A stretch of DNA of 64,000 nucleotides from Roseomonas gilardii subsp. gilardii (GTDB taxonomy: Bacteria; Pseudomonadota; Alphaproteobacteria; Acetobacterales; Acetobacteraceae): positions 1,054,001-1,118,000 of the forward strand of contig NZ_CP095554.1 of the NCBI RefSeq assembly GCF_023078375.1, read 5' to 3'. Shown here in pieces: positions 29,301 to 38,560 of this stretch; position 1 is the stretch's first letter; every line of letters begins with the position of its first letter. Under the pieces are notes generated by a model. It was not told the origin of the DNA, did not search any database, and saw only the letters and a program-made list of their open reading frames with translations. A program made the translations under genes and the position numbers.

Positions 29301-29524
29301 CCGGGGCCAGGGAGGGCTCTGCCCTCCCTGGAACCCACCCGCCCAGGGACGTTGGTCCCTGGGAACCCTGTGAGCGCTCCGCGAGGAGGGGGATGGCCAC
29401 CGCCGTACCGATGGCGACCGGTGTCCTGCTCCCCCTCCTCGCGGAGCGCTCATGGCGGGGTCTCGGGGGGCACACTGTGCCCCTGAGCGGAGGGTCCGGG
29501 AGGCAGAGCCTCCCGGTTCCCAGG
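29301..29524 (+). repeat. Intergenic repeat R2, copy A
   Basis: About 225 bases matching 45488-45710 in the same orientation. Built of hairpins: CCAGGGAGGGC-tct-GCCCTCCCTGG; CCAGGGAC-gttg-GTCCCTGG; a 21-bp perfect inverted repeat (29372-29392 with 29431-29451, starting GAGCGCTCCGCG) around a 38-base spacer; GGGGCACA-c-TGTGCCCC; and CCGGGAGGC-aga-GCCTCCCGG. The spacer differs completely from that of copy B. No gene. Confidence 0.92.
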
Positions 29525-29545
29525 CCCAATCAAGGCAGGAAGGCG

Positions 29546-31000
29546 ATGGTGGGATACGATCTGGTGGTCCGGGGCGGCGTGGTCGCGGCGGGCGGGGAGG
29601 CGCGGCGCTGCGATGTGGGCGTGCGGGCCGGGCGGATCGCGGCGGTCGGCGAGGAGCTGCCCGTGGAAGGCGCGCGGATCGTCGAGGCGGACGGGCTGCT
29701 GGTCCTGCCGGGCGGTGTGGACACGCATTGCCATATCGAGGAGCCGCAGCCCGATGGCAGCATCCATGAGGAGAGCTTCACCACCGCCAGCCACTCGGCC
29801 TTCGCCGGCGGCACCACGACGCTGGTCTGCTTCACGCCGCAGTTCAAGGGCGGCGGCATCCTGGCGCAGCACCGCGCGAACCGGGCGCGCGCGGCGCGCG
29901 GCATGATCGACCACGGCTTCCACCAGGTGATCACCGACCCGACCCCGGCGGTGATGGAGACCGAGCTGCCGCAGGTGGTGGCCGATGGGGTGGCCAGCCT
30001 GAAGGCCTTCCTGACCTACGATCCGCTGCACCTGACGGATGCGGAGTTCCTGCGCGTCCTGCTCGCCGCGCGCCGGCACGGGCTGATGGTGCATGTGCAC
30101 TGCGAGAACCACGACGCCATCCAGTGGCGGCAGCAGGCGCTGCTGGCGGCGGGCCTGACCGCGCCGAAATACCATGCCTGGGCCCGGCCCCCGGTGGTGG
30201 AGCGCGAGGCCACGCACCGCGCCATCGCCCTGGCGGAACTGGTGGACCAGCCGATCCAGGTCTTCCACGTCTCCTGCGCCGAGGTGGCGGAGGAGATCGC
30301 CCGCGCCCAGGCCCGGGGGCTGAAGGTCTGGGGCGAGACCTGCCCGCAATACCTGGTCCTGACCGCCGGGGACATGGACCGGCCGGGCTTCGAGGGCGCG
30401 AAGTTCATCTGCAGCCCCGCCCCGCGCCAGGCGGAGGATCACGAGGGCACCTGGGAGATGCTGCGCCGGGGCACGCTCTCGGTCGTTTCCTCCGACCATT
30501 GCGGCTTCTCCTTCGAGGGGGAGCGGGGCAAGGCCCGGAACGGGCGCGACGCCTCCTTCGACGCCATCCCCAACGGCATTCCGGGCCTCGCCGCCCGCCT
30601 GCCGGTCCTCTTCTCCGAGGGCGTCTCGAAGGGGCGCATCGACCTCGCCCGCTTCGTCGCCCTCACCGCCACCGAGCCCGCCCGGATCGCCGGCCTGTCC
30701 CGCCGCAAGGGAGCCATCGCCCCCGGGCTGGATGCCGACCTGGTGCTCTGGGACCCGGCGAAGGAGGTCACTCTCACCAACGCCCTGATGCAGCATGCCA
30801 TCGACCACACCCCCTATGAGGGGCTGGCGGTGAAGGGCTGGCCGGTCATGACCATCGCCCGGGGGGAGGTGGCGATGGATCAGGGCAGGATGCTGGCCCG
30901 GCCCGGTTCCGGCCGCTGGCTGCCCCGCGACACCAGCGAGGCCGCCCGCCCCCTGGGCCGCCTGCCGGACGGCTTCGAGGCCGCACCGCCGCTGCCCTGA
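29546..31000 (+). CDS. Dihydropyrimidinase/hydantoinase family amidohydrolase
   Basis: Cyclic amidohydrolase of 484 residues that opens dihydropyrimidine or hydantoin rings. The first zinc motif is GGVDTHCHIE, with Cys between the two metal His where most relatives have DxHxH-type spacing. The carboxylated lysine is in SLKAFLTYDP. Further ligands are in VHCENHDAI and HVSC, then SSDHCGF. The C-terminus has LDADLVLWDP. AGGAAGG precedes ATG 29546. Located downstream of R2 and the creatininase-like gene, probably in the same pathway. Confidence 0.9.
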   Translation: MVGYDLVVRGGVVAAGGEARRCDVGVRAGRIAAVGEELPVEGARIVEADGLLVLPGGVDTHCHIEEPQPDGSIHEESFTTASHSAFAGGTTTLVCFTPQFKGGGILAQHRANRARAARGMIDHGFHQVITDPTPAVMETELPQVVADGVASLKAFLTYDPLHLTDAEFLRVLLAARRHGLMVHVHCENHDAIQWRQQALLAAGLTAPKYHAWARPPVVEREATHRAIALAELVDQPIQVFHVSCAEVAEEIARAQARGLKVWGETCPQYLVLTAGDMDRPGFEGAKFICSPAPRQAEDHEGTWEMLRRGTLSVVSSDHCGFSFEGERGKARNGRDASFDAIPNGIPGLAARLPVLFSEGVSKGRIDLARFVALTATEPARIAGLSRRKGAIAPGLDADLVLWDPAKEVTLTNALMQHAIDHTPYEGLAVKGWPVMTIARGEVAMDQGRMLARPGSGRWLPRDTSEAARPLGRLPDGFEAAPPLP

Positions 31001-31087
31001 CGGAAATTTGCCCTTTCCTTCCCCGGGCGTGGCCGTGGTAGGGCTCTGGTTCCAGAGCAAGGCCCACTTGCCCCGAGGGAGGGAAGC

Positions 31088-32050
31088 ATGTCCGGTTCTC
31101 CGGCACGCGCACATGCCGATCAGGTCCGCGCCGTCCTGCAGGATGGCACGGCGGCGGCGCGCTCCGTGGTGGCGGCCTCCTGGCGCCGCTCGATGACCCA
31201 GTACGGGCTGGATCCGGAGAACCGCCGCGCGCCCTGGCGGATGACGGAGGCCGAGCTGCGCGAGGCGCGCGAGCGCATGGAGCCGCTGATCCAGCTCGCC
31301 CAGCCGAGCATGGACCGGCTGTTCCAGGCGGTGGGCGGGATCGGCTGCTGCGTGCTGCTGACCGACCGCAACGGCGTGCCGGTGGAACGCCGCGGCGCCC
31401 CGGCGGACGACGCGCAGTTCCGCGACTGGGGCCTCTGGACCGGCACGGTCTGGAGCGAGGCGCAGGAGGGCACCAACGGCATCGGCACCTGCATCGCCGA
31501 GCAGCGCGCGCTGACCATCCATCGCGACCAGCATTTCCACACCCGCAATGCAGGGCTGAGCTGCAGCACCGTGCCGATCTTCGACGAGGAAGGCCGCCTC
31601 GCCGCCGCGATCGACGTCTCCTCCTGCCGCGCCGACCTCACCGAGGGCTTCACCGGCCTGATCGCCGCCGCCGCGGGGGAGGCCGCGCGCCGCATCGAGG
31701 AACGCAACTTCCGCCGCGCCTTCCCGCGCGCGCGCATCGTCCTGGCCGATGACCGCGCCCCCGGCGCGCTGCTCGCCATCGATGCGGACGACCTGGTGAT
31801 CGGCGCCACGCGCGCCGCGCGCCTGGCGCTGAACATCTCCCCCGGCCGGCTGCGCCAGCCCTTGCCGGCGGCCGACCTGCTGGGTTCCGGCGGCCCGGCC
31901 ACGGATCTGCTGCAGGCCGAGCGCAGCGCGGTGCAGCACGCCCTCGCGCGCGCCGGTGGCAATGTCTCCGCCGCCGCCGAGGCACTCGGCATCAGCCGCG
32001 CCACGCTGCACCGCAAACTGCGCCGCCTCGGCCTGCGCGGAGCGAACTGA
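31088..32050 (+). CDS. GAF-Fis transcriptional regulator lacking the AAA+ domain (AcoR-like)
   Basis: 320 residues. N-terminal segment SWRRSMTQYGLDPENRR is the start seen in AcoR-type sigma54 activators, followed by a GAF sensor domain (GCCVLLTDRNGVPVERRG, EGTNGIGTCIAEQRALTIH, STVPIFDEEGRLAAAIDVSS). The C-terminus is a Fis-type HTH (LARAGGNVSAAAEALGISRATLHRKLRRLGL). The central AAA+ sigma54 domain with GAFTGA is absent, so it cannot be a classical sigma54 activator. It lies 133 bases upstream of the aldehyde dehydrogenase and probably controls that cassette by binding the palindrome at 32057. Confidence 0.87.
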   Translation: MSGSPARAHADQVRAVLQDGTAAARSVVAASWRRSMTQYGLDPENRRAPWRMTEAELREARERMEPLIQLAQPSMDRLFQAVGGIGCCVLLTDRNGVPVERRGAPADDAQFRDWGLWTGTVWSEAQEGTNGIGTCIAEQRALTIHRDQHFHTRNAGLSCSTVPIFDEEGRLAAAIDVSSCRADLTEGFTGLIAAAAGEAARRIEERNFRRAFPRARIVLADDRAPGALLAIDADDLVIGATRAARLALNISPGRLRQPLPAADLLGSGGPATDLLQAERSAVQHALARAGGNVSAAAEALGISRATLHRKLRRLGLRGAN

Positions 32051-32056
32051 ACGGGG

Positions 32057-32080
32057 GCCTGTCGCAGATCTGCGACAGGC
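32057..32080. promoter_or_regulatory. 24-bp perfect palindrome, probable operator of the aldehyde cassette
   Basis: Half-site GCCTGTCGCAGA is followed at once by its reverse complement, 7 bases after the regulator stop and 104 bases before the aldehyde dehydrogenase start. It could also act as a hairpin terminator, but no T run follows. The position between a Fis-HTH regulator and its likely target favours an operator. Confidence 0.6.
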
Positions 32081-32183
32081 AAAGGATTCTCCCCATTCCG
32101 GACAGGTGACAGGACGGGAGCGGAAGCGCCAGCTTACCCGCGATGCGATCCGCAACGCATGACGGATCGCGACGGAGGGAAGC

Positions 32184-33701
32184 ATGACCAAGCTCGACGC
32201 CCTGCGCGTGACGGATTCCCCGTTCAAGCGCCGCTATGGCAACTTCATCGGCGGCCAATGGGTGGAACCCGCCAGCGGCCGCACCTTCGCCAACACCTCT
32301 CCGATCAACGGCCGCGTCCTGTGCGAGGTCGCGCGCTCCGACGCCACCGACATCGACCGTGCCCTCGACGCCGCCCATGCGGCCAAGGACGCCTGGGGCC
32401 GCACCAGCGCCGCGGAACGCGCCCGGCTGCTGAACGCGATCGCGCAGCGCATGGAGGACAATCTCGACCTCCTCGCCCGTGCCGAGACGCTCGACAACGG
32501 CAAGCCGATCCGCGAGACCACGGCGGCCGACATTCCGCTCGCCATCGACCATTTCCGCTACTTCGCCGGCTGCATCCGCGCGCAGGAAGGCACGATCAGC
32601 GAGATCGACCACGACACCGTCGCCTACCACTTCCACGAGCCGCTGGGCGTGGTCGGGCAGATCATCCCGTGGAACTTCCCGATCCTGATGGCCTGCTGGA
32701 AGCTCGCCCCCGCGCTGGCCGCCGGCAACTGCGTGGTGCTGAAGCCCGCCGAGCAGACGCCGGCCTCGATCCTCGTGCTAGCGGAGCTGATCGCCGACAT
32801 CCTGCCGCCCGGCGTGCTGAACATCGTCAACGGCTTCGGGCTGGAGGCCGGCAAGCCGCTGGCGCTCAGCCCGCGCATCGCCAAGATCGCCTTCACCGGC
32901 GAGACGACGACGGGCCGGCTGATCATGCAGTATGCCAGCCAGAACCTGATCCCCGTGACGCTGGAGCTCGGCGGCAAGTCGCCCAACATCTTCTTCCAGG
33001 ATGTCGGCGCCGAGGATGACGACTTCCTCGACAAGGCGATCGAGGGCTTCGTGATGTTCGCGCTGAACCAGGGCGAGGTCTGCACCTGCCCCTCCCGCGC
33101 TCTGATCCATGAGAGCCTCTACGACCGCTTCATGGAGAAGGCACTCCGGCGCGTCGGCGAGATCCGGCAGGGCGATCCGCTCGACCCCGGCACCATGATC
33201 GGCGCCCAGGCCTCCAGCGAGCAGCTGGAGAAGATCCTGAGCTATATCGACATCGGCAGGCAGGAAGGCGCCGAGGTGCTGATCGGCGGGGAGCGCAACA
33301 TCCTGTCCGGCGACCTCGCGGAAGGCTTCTACGTGAAGCCCACCGTCTTCCGCGGCCATAACCGCATGCGCATCTTCCAGGAGGAGATCTTCGGCCCCGT
33401 CGTTTCCGTCACCACCTTCAAGGATGACGAGGAAGCCCTTTCCATCGCCAACGACACGCTCTACGGCCTGGGCGCCGGCGTCTGGACGCGGGACGTGAAC
33501 CGCGCCTACCGCTTCGGCCGCGCCATCCAGGCCGGGCGTGTCTGGACCAACTGCTACCACGCCTATCCGGCCCATGCGGCCTTCGGCGGGTAAAAGCAGT
33601 CGGGCATCGGGCGTGAGAACCATCGCATGATGCTCGACCACTACCAGCAGGCCAAGAACATGCTGGTCAGCTACAGCCCGAAGAAGCTCGGCTTCTTCTG
33701 A
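32184..33701 (+). pseudogene. Aldehyde dehydrogenase (acetaldehyde type) interrupted by an in-frame TAA
   Basis: NAD-dependent aldehyde dehydrogenase of the ExaC/AldB type. Motifs: [29 protein letters not shown], general base Glu in LELGGKSPN, catalytic Cys in [23 protein letters not shown]. The frame stops with TAA at 33591-33593 (codon 470) inside the family motif [13 protein letters not shown]: the codon that should be Tyr is TAA. The same frame continues with [17 protein letters not shown] and ends SPKKLGFF at 33701, a normal family C-terminus. A single base change would restore it, so it is either a sequencing error or a very recent nonsense mutation removing 36 residues. Confidence 0.88.
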
Positions 33702-33787
33702 CGGGCTGTGGGGGCGGCGCGGGATGTCCACCCCGCGCCGCCCGGGAGCACACAGGACCCTGAACAAACCGAGAGAGGAGAACGTCC

Positions 33788-34818
33788 ATGGCCAGGACCA
33801 TGAAGGCGGCGGTCGTCCGCGAGTTCGGCAAGCCACTCACCATCGACGAGGTGCCCATTCCCGAGGCAGGGCCGGGGCAGATCCAGGTCGCCATCCGCGC
33901 CTCCGGCGTCTGCCACACCGACCTGCACGCGGCGGAGGGCGACTGGCCGGTGAAGCCCAACCCGCCCTTCATCCCGGGGCATGAGGGCGTCGGCTATGTT
34001 TCCGCCGTCGGCGCGGGCGTGAAGAACGTCAAGGAGGGCGACCGCGTCGGCGTGCCCTGGCTCTACACCTCCTGCGGCCATTGCAGGCACTGCCTGGGCG
34101 GCTGGGAAACGCTGTGCGAGGCGCAGCTCAACACCGGCTATTCGGTCAATGGCGGCTTCGCGGAATATGTCGTGGCCGATCCGAACTATGTCGGCCACCT
34201 GCCGAAGAACGTGTCCTTCGCCGAGATCGCGCCCGTGCTCTGCGCCGGCGTCACGGTCTACAAGGGCCTCAAGATGACCGAGGCCAGGCCCGGCGACTGG
34301 GTGGTGATCTCCGGCATCGGCGGGCTCGGCCATATGGCGGTGCAGTATGCCAAGGCGATGGGCCTGCATGTCGCGGCGGTGGATATCGACGATGCCAAGC
34401 TCGACCTGGCCCGCCGCCTGGGCGCCAGCCTGACGGTGAATGCCCGGAACGAGGACCCCGCCACGGCGGTGAAGAAGCACACCGGCGGCGGCGCCCAGGG
34501 CGTGCTGGTCACCGCCGTCTCGCCCAAGGCCTTCGAGCAGGCCCTCGGCGTGGTCGGTCGCGGCGGCACGGTGGCGCTGAACGGCCTGCCGCCCGGCGAC
34601 TTCCCGCTGCCCATCTTCGACATGGTGCTGAACGGCATCACCGTGCGCGGCTCCATCGTCGGCACGCGGCTCGACCTGCAGGAATCCTCGACTTCGCCGG
34701 GGAGGGGCTGGTCAAGGCCACCGTCAGCACCGAGCCGCTGGAGAAGGTCAACGAGGTCTTCGACCGCATGCACAAGGGCCAGATCGAGGGGCGTGTCGTG
34801 CTCGATCTCGCGTCATGA
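33788..34818 (+). pseudogene. Zinc alcohol dehydrogenase (AdhP type) with C-terminal frameshift
   Basis: Class of NAD-dependent zinc alcohol dehydrogenases. Catalytic zinc ligands in [15 protein letters not shown] and GHEGVG; structural zinc cysteines in [15 protein letters not shown]; Rossmann motif [14 protein letters not shown]. After VGTRLDLQE the frame turns into Arg/Ser-rich sequence that runs on to 34873 (361 aa). The expected C-terminus ([41 protein letters not shown]) is in the next frame and ends at 34816-34818. One missing base near 34684-34687 explains it. Partner of the aldehyde dehydrogenase upstream. Confidence 0.88.
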
Positions 34819-34823
34819 TGGGC

Positions 34824-34846
34824 GGGGAGGGGCACCGCCCCTCCCC
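34824..34846 (+). terminator. Hairpin between the alcohol dehydrogenase and DUF779 genes
   Basis: GGGGAGGGGC-acc-GCCCCTCCCC, a 10-bp perfect stem, 5 bases after the frame-corrected alcohol dehydrogenase stop. Supports 34818 as the real end. Confidence 0.5.
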
Positions 34847-34869
34847 AGGACCCCCGGAGGACCGCGCCC

Positions 34870-35244
34870 ATGACCCAGAGCCACACCCGAAGTGACACCA
34901 GGCCGGACCGCGTGCGCGCCACGCCCGCCGCGCTGGAACTCCTGGCCGAGATCCAGGCGGATCACGGCCCGGTCCTGTTCCATCAGTCCGGCGGCTGCTG
35001 CGACGGGTCCTCGCCCATGTGCTATCCGCAGGGCGATTTCATCGTCGGCGAGCGCGACGTGCTGCTGGGCGAGATCGGCGGCGCGCCCTTCTATATCGGC
35101 GCGGCGCAGTACGAGGCCTGGAAACACACCGACCTGCTGATCGACGTGGTGCCCGGCCGCGGCGGCATGTTCTCGCTCGACAACGGGCGGGAGAAGCGCT
35201 TCCTCGTCCGCTCCTCCTGCGCCATCCCGCCACGGCAGTGCTGA
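34870..35244 (+). CDS. DUF779 family protein of the aldehyde dehydrogenase cassette
   Basis: Protein of 124 residues with the DUF779 pattern: [57 protein letters not shown] and SCAIPPRQC. Several conserved cysteines suggest metal or thiol chemistry. DUF779 genes are commonly found next to ExaC-type acetaldehyde dehydrogenases, as here, but their function is not established. It closes the cassette. Confidence 0.88.
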   Translation: MTQSHTRSDTRPDRVRATPAALELLAEIQADHGPVLFHQSGGCCDGSSPMCYPQGDFIVGERDVLLGEIGGAPFYIGAAQYEAWKHTDLLIDVVPGRGGMFSLDNGREKRFLVRSSCAIPPRQC

Positions 35245-35267
35245 CCGGACTGCTCCCGGGCGTTGTG

Positions 35268-35345
35268 CCGGTGGCCCTGGGGAAAGCTCCGCCTTTCCCC
35301 AGACCCCACTCCGCCAGGATCTGCGGGCCCCGGACCCGGTTCGTG
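35268..35345 (+). repeat. Fragment of R1 (left end)
   Basis: GGGGAAAG-ctccgc-CTTTCCCC hairpin followed by AGACCCCACTCCGCC, the same hairpin-plus-CACTCCGCC arrangement that begins R1 copies 2 and 3, then it loses similarity. It sits between the convergent DUF779 and LysR genes and may act as a bidirectional terminator. Confidence 0.6.
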
Positions 35346-35404
35346 GACGCGTATTGACGCCGGATCGCGCCTTGGTGATTCATGCCGTGGCCGGAAGCGC
35401 GCTT

Positions 35405-36355
35405 TCAGTCTTCCGGGCCGGCCACCTCGCCACCCTTCGCGGCGCCGACCTCCCGCGCCACTGCCAGGAGCCGCCGGCGCAGCCAGGCATGCCCGCTATC
35501 CGCCTCGAAGCGCCGGTGGAAGATCATCGACAGCCGCGTGTGCTGGATCTCCACCGGCACCGGCCGCAGCACCAGCCCATGCGCCTCCGCCAGACGGTGC
35601 GCGAGGCGGGCAGAGAGCGTCATCACCATTTCGGTGCGCGTCAGGATCTCCGGCACCGCCGCCAGATGCGCCACCACCGCCCCCAGGCGGCGGGGATGCC
35701 CGGCGGCGCGCAGCGGCTCGTCCAGCGCCCCGTCGCGGGAGCCGTTGGGCGAGTGCAGCAGATGCGGGAAGGCGGTGAAGCGCTCCACCGTCAGATCTCC
35801 CTCGCAGAGCGGATGGCCCGGCCGCAGCAGCACGCAGAATTCCTCCGGTAGCAGCCGTAACCGCGTGTAGAGGCTCGGCGGTTCCGGCAGCACGCCGATG
35901 GCGATCTGCACGGAGCCCGCTTCCAGCAGCGCCTCGGCATTGGTGCGGTCGCCGTGGCGGATCGCCAGCAGGCAGCCCGGCGCCTCCCGCGCCATCCGTT
36001 CCAGCAGCGGCGGCGCCAGGATCGCCTCGGCATATTCGCTCATCGCCACGGGAAAGACCCGCTCGGAGGTGGCAGGCTCGAAGGGCGCCTGCGCCGCCAG
36101 GGTCTCGCGCAGCTTCTCCAGCGTCTCGGCCACCGGCCCGGCGAGCGACATGGCCAGCGCTGTCGGCTCCACGCCGCCCGGGGCGCGCAGGAACAGCTCG
36201 TCGCCCAGCATCGTCCGCAGGCGCGCCAGGGCGTTGGAGACGGCTGGCTGCGACAGGTTCAGCCGCGCTGCCGCCCGGGTGACATGCCGCTCCCGCGCCA
36301 CCGCGTCGAAGACACGCAGCAGGTTGAGGTCGAGATTGCAGGGGTCCGCTGTCAT
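35405..36355 (-). CDS. LysR family transcriptional regulator
   Basis: 316 residues. N-terminal winged HTH (LNLLRVFDAVARERHVTRAA, LSQPAVSNALARLRTML), then a two-lobed effector domain (FPVAMSEYAEAILAPPLLER, APGCLLAIRHGD). The NLNLLRVFDA start resembles the NodD/LinR-like branch of LysR. ATG 36355 overlaps the probable opgH stop (ATGA), so the two are transcribed together, which is unusual for a LysR gene; most are divergent from their target. Effector unknown. Confidence 0.88.
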   Translation of the reverse strand: MTADPCNLDLNLLRVFDAVARERHVTRAAARLNLSQPAVSNALARLRTMLGDELFLRAPGGVEPTALAMSLAGPVAETLEKLRETLAAQAPFEPATSERVFPVAMSEYAEAILAPPLLERMAREAPGCLLAIRHGDRTNAEALLEAGSVQIAIGVLPEPPSLYTRLRLLPEEFCVLLRPGHPLCEGDLTVERFTAFPHLLHSPNGSRDGALDEPLRAAGHPRRLGAVVAHLAAVPEILTRTEMVMTLSARLAHRLAEAHGLVLRPVPVEIQHTRLSMIFHRRFEADSGHAWLRRRLLAVAREVGAAKGGEVAGPED

Positions 36356-38155
36356 GGCACCGGCGAGGTTGGGCGCTCGGTGGCGCCAGGGGAAGGGGGT
36401 TGGAAGGGGGATCGGAAGGGGCTGCGGCGGCACCATTCCCGGCCACCACCCGTTCCGCCGCGCGCTCCTCCGGCGTCGCCGCGATCCCGTGCCGGCGCAG
36501 CAGGGCGGAGAAACGCGGATCGGCCGTCAGCACCGCGAAGGGCACGGCCAAAGCGAGGCCCAGCAGGAAGGGCAGCCCCCAGAGCAAGGCAGCCAGGGAA
36601 TGCAGCCCCAGCGCCAGCAGCAGGACGAGGCCCAGAAGCGTATGCGGCCAGAGCTGCCGCAGCGCCTCCCGCACCCGCAGCCCCCGCGCCGCGCGCCGCT
36701 GCACCCCCCAGCCGCCCCGGCGCCCGAAGGGCAGGGCGAGCAGCACCATCGCCTTGTTCAGCAGGCTGACCGGATCGAGCAGCGCGGTGAACAGGATCTC
36801 CGCCCCCGCGCCCCGCAGCACGGCGCCGCGGCCCCCATAGGGCACGGCCCGCCCTGGCCGGAACAGCAGCTCGGCATAGCCCATCAGCTTCGGCGCGTAG
36901 GTGCAGAGCCAGGTCGTCCCCAGCAGCAGAGCCAGGGCCGCCCGGGGCGTCGCCTCGCCGCCGCCGCTCGCGGCATTGCCCACCGCCGCCACGGCCAGCA
37001 GCACCCAGAGCGGCGCCCCGGCGAAGAGCAGGATCGCCTGTAGCAACTGCCACCGCCCCATGGCGCGCAGGCCCGGGCGGAACAGCAGGCGCCCGTACTG
37101 CATGTTGCCCTCGCCCCAGCGGCCGTCGCGCGCCAGGAAATCCGGCAGGGTGGGCGGGTTGCCCTCCAGGCTGCCTTCCTCCACCGCAGGCAGCGCACCT
37201 TCCATCCGGCGGCCTGGAGCTGCACCGCCTCCACCTGGTCGTGCGACAGGATGGCCCGCCCGTCCGGCAGCGGCGCCAGCCGGGCATGGGCGCGGAAGGG
37301 TGAGATCCGCAGCACGGCATTGTGCCCCCAATAGGGTCCGTCATCCCCCTGCCACCAGGCCTGCCCCGTGGCCCAGGCCCGCATCCCCGCCCGCATCCCG
37401 AACTGGAACAGCCGGGGAAAAGCCGCTTCCGCCGGGCGCCCGACGATCAGCGGCTGCACCACGGCCAGCCGCGGATCAGCCTCCATGCAGCCGACCAGCC
37501 GCAGCACCGCCGGGGCGCTCATCCCGGAATCCGCGTCCAGGCAGAGGAAGAGGTCCAGCCCCCCGGCATGGCGGTCCAGGAACTCCATCACGTTCCCGGC
37601 CTTGAAGCCCGTGTTCTCCCGCCGCCGCCGGTAATGCGCCCGTCCCGGAAAGCGCCGCGCCAGCGCCGCCACGGCCGCTTCCTCCCGCGCCGCCAGCGCA
37701 TCGTCGCGCGTGTCGGAGAGCAGCCAGAAGACGAAGCTCCCGCCCACCCCGGCGGCCTCCAGCCCGGCCAGCAGGCGCGCCACCGGCGGCAGCACGTCCT
37801 CCACCGGCTCGTCCCGCACGCAGCAGAGGATGCCCGTCCTGAGCCCGGGCGGCGCCAGGGGTCCATAGGCCGGTGCCGCGCGAAGCTGCGGCATCACCGC
37901 CGCCGCCGGATCGCGCGACCCCAGCAGCAGGGCACCCCCCAGCAGCCCGTTCGCCGCGCTGAGCGCCGCCCAGGGGATCAGCCCCAGGAAGCAGGCGAAG
38001 CCCAGCACCTCCCACCCCGTCCAGCCACCGGGCGCCATCGCGCGCCAGGCCAGCCAGGCCAGCAGCGCCCCGGTCAGGGTACAGAGCAGCCCGAAGCAGG
38101 CACGCCGGAATCGGGGGAGGGATCGCAACGCTTCGGACGGCACGCCCCCGCTCAT
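36352..38155 (-). pseudogene. opgH: Glucan biosynthesis glucosyltransferase OpgH/MdoH, frameshifted
   Basis: Inner-membrane GT2 enzyme that makes and exports periplasmic glucans. N-terminal helices, then the GT2 core: GILCCVRDEPVEDVLPP, RRRENTGFKAGNVMEFLDRH, LCLDADSGMSAPAV, GPYWGHNAVLRISPF, SHDQVEAVQLQAAGWKVRC. Just after that the frame breaks: EEGSLEGNPPTLPDFLARDG and the C-terminal helices (NMQYGRLLFRPGLRAM onward) are in another frame. One missing base near 37186-37190 explains it. The second frame reads on through the LysR gene, so a further indel near 36380-36460 may hide the natural stop at 36352. Confidence 0.8.
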
Positions 38156-38222
38156 GGAGCAGGACCGCCCCCCTGGCCAGCCGTCATCACGTCCTCCCGC
38201 CATGGCGCCTCGTGGCTGGCCG

Positions 38223-38541
38223 CCGGGGGCAAGGCGCTGCCTCGCCCCCGGGCCCCCACTCCGCCGGGGACCGAAGCCGGTCCCCGGACCCCGGGCTTTC
38301 GTTGGCTCCTGTGGCTACCGTTGCTCCATGGCCTGATCCCTGAGAGCAGGTGGATCAGCGGGGCTCCCGGAAAGAAAAACAACACCCTGCCCGCGCTGGT
38401 GGCACCGGCAGTCGCCGGAGAGCCAGGCTCTCCGGCGTGATCCGGCCGCAGGAAGTACCAACGGATGGGAGGTCCAGGAAACTCAGTTTCTGGCGGATCA
38501 GGGGGGCCGGGGGAAAGGCGGAGCCTTGTCCCCCGGGAAGC
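38223..38541 (+). repeat. Intergenic repeat R1, copy 3
   Basis: Matches 13559-13889 directly and 6355-6698 in reverse. Parts in order: CCGGGGGC-type hairpin with AGGC-gct-GCCT tip, CACTCCGCC, GGGGACCG hairpin, GGGCTTTCGTTGG, CCTGATCCCTG, GGATCAGCGGGGCTCCCGG, AAAGAAAAACAAC, the stem GCCGGAGAGCC-a-GGCTCTCCGGC, GGAGGTCCAGG with a variable palindrome, CTGGCGGATC, and the closing GGAAAGGCGGAGCC hairpin. Lies between the opgH start and the esterase 3' end. Confidence 0.92.
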
Positions 38542-38560
38542 GCGACGCCGAATCCGAAGT

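Noticed and set aside
29372-29451. Insertion sequence ends in R2
   Set aside because: No transposase frame between the arms, the spacer is only 38 bases, and no target-site duplication is visible.
32159-33019. Second plus-strand frame inside the aldehyde dehydrogenase
   Set aside because: Shadow: Arg/Gly/His-rich with no family motif.
33591-33593. Programmed readthrough or recoding of the TAA
   Set aside because: TAA is not used for selenocysteine or pyrrolysine, no structure follows, and the expected residue is a plain Tyr reachable by one base change.
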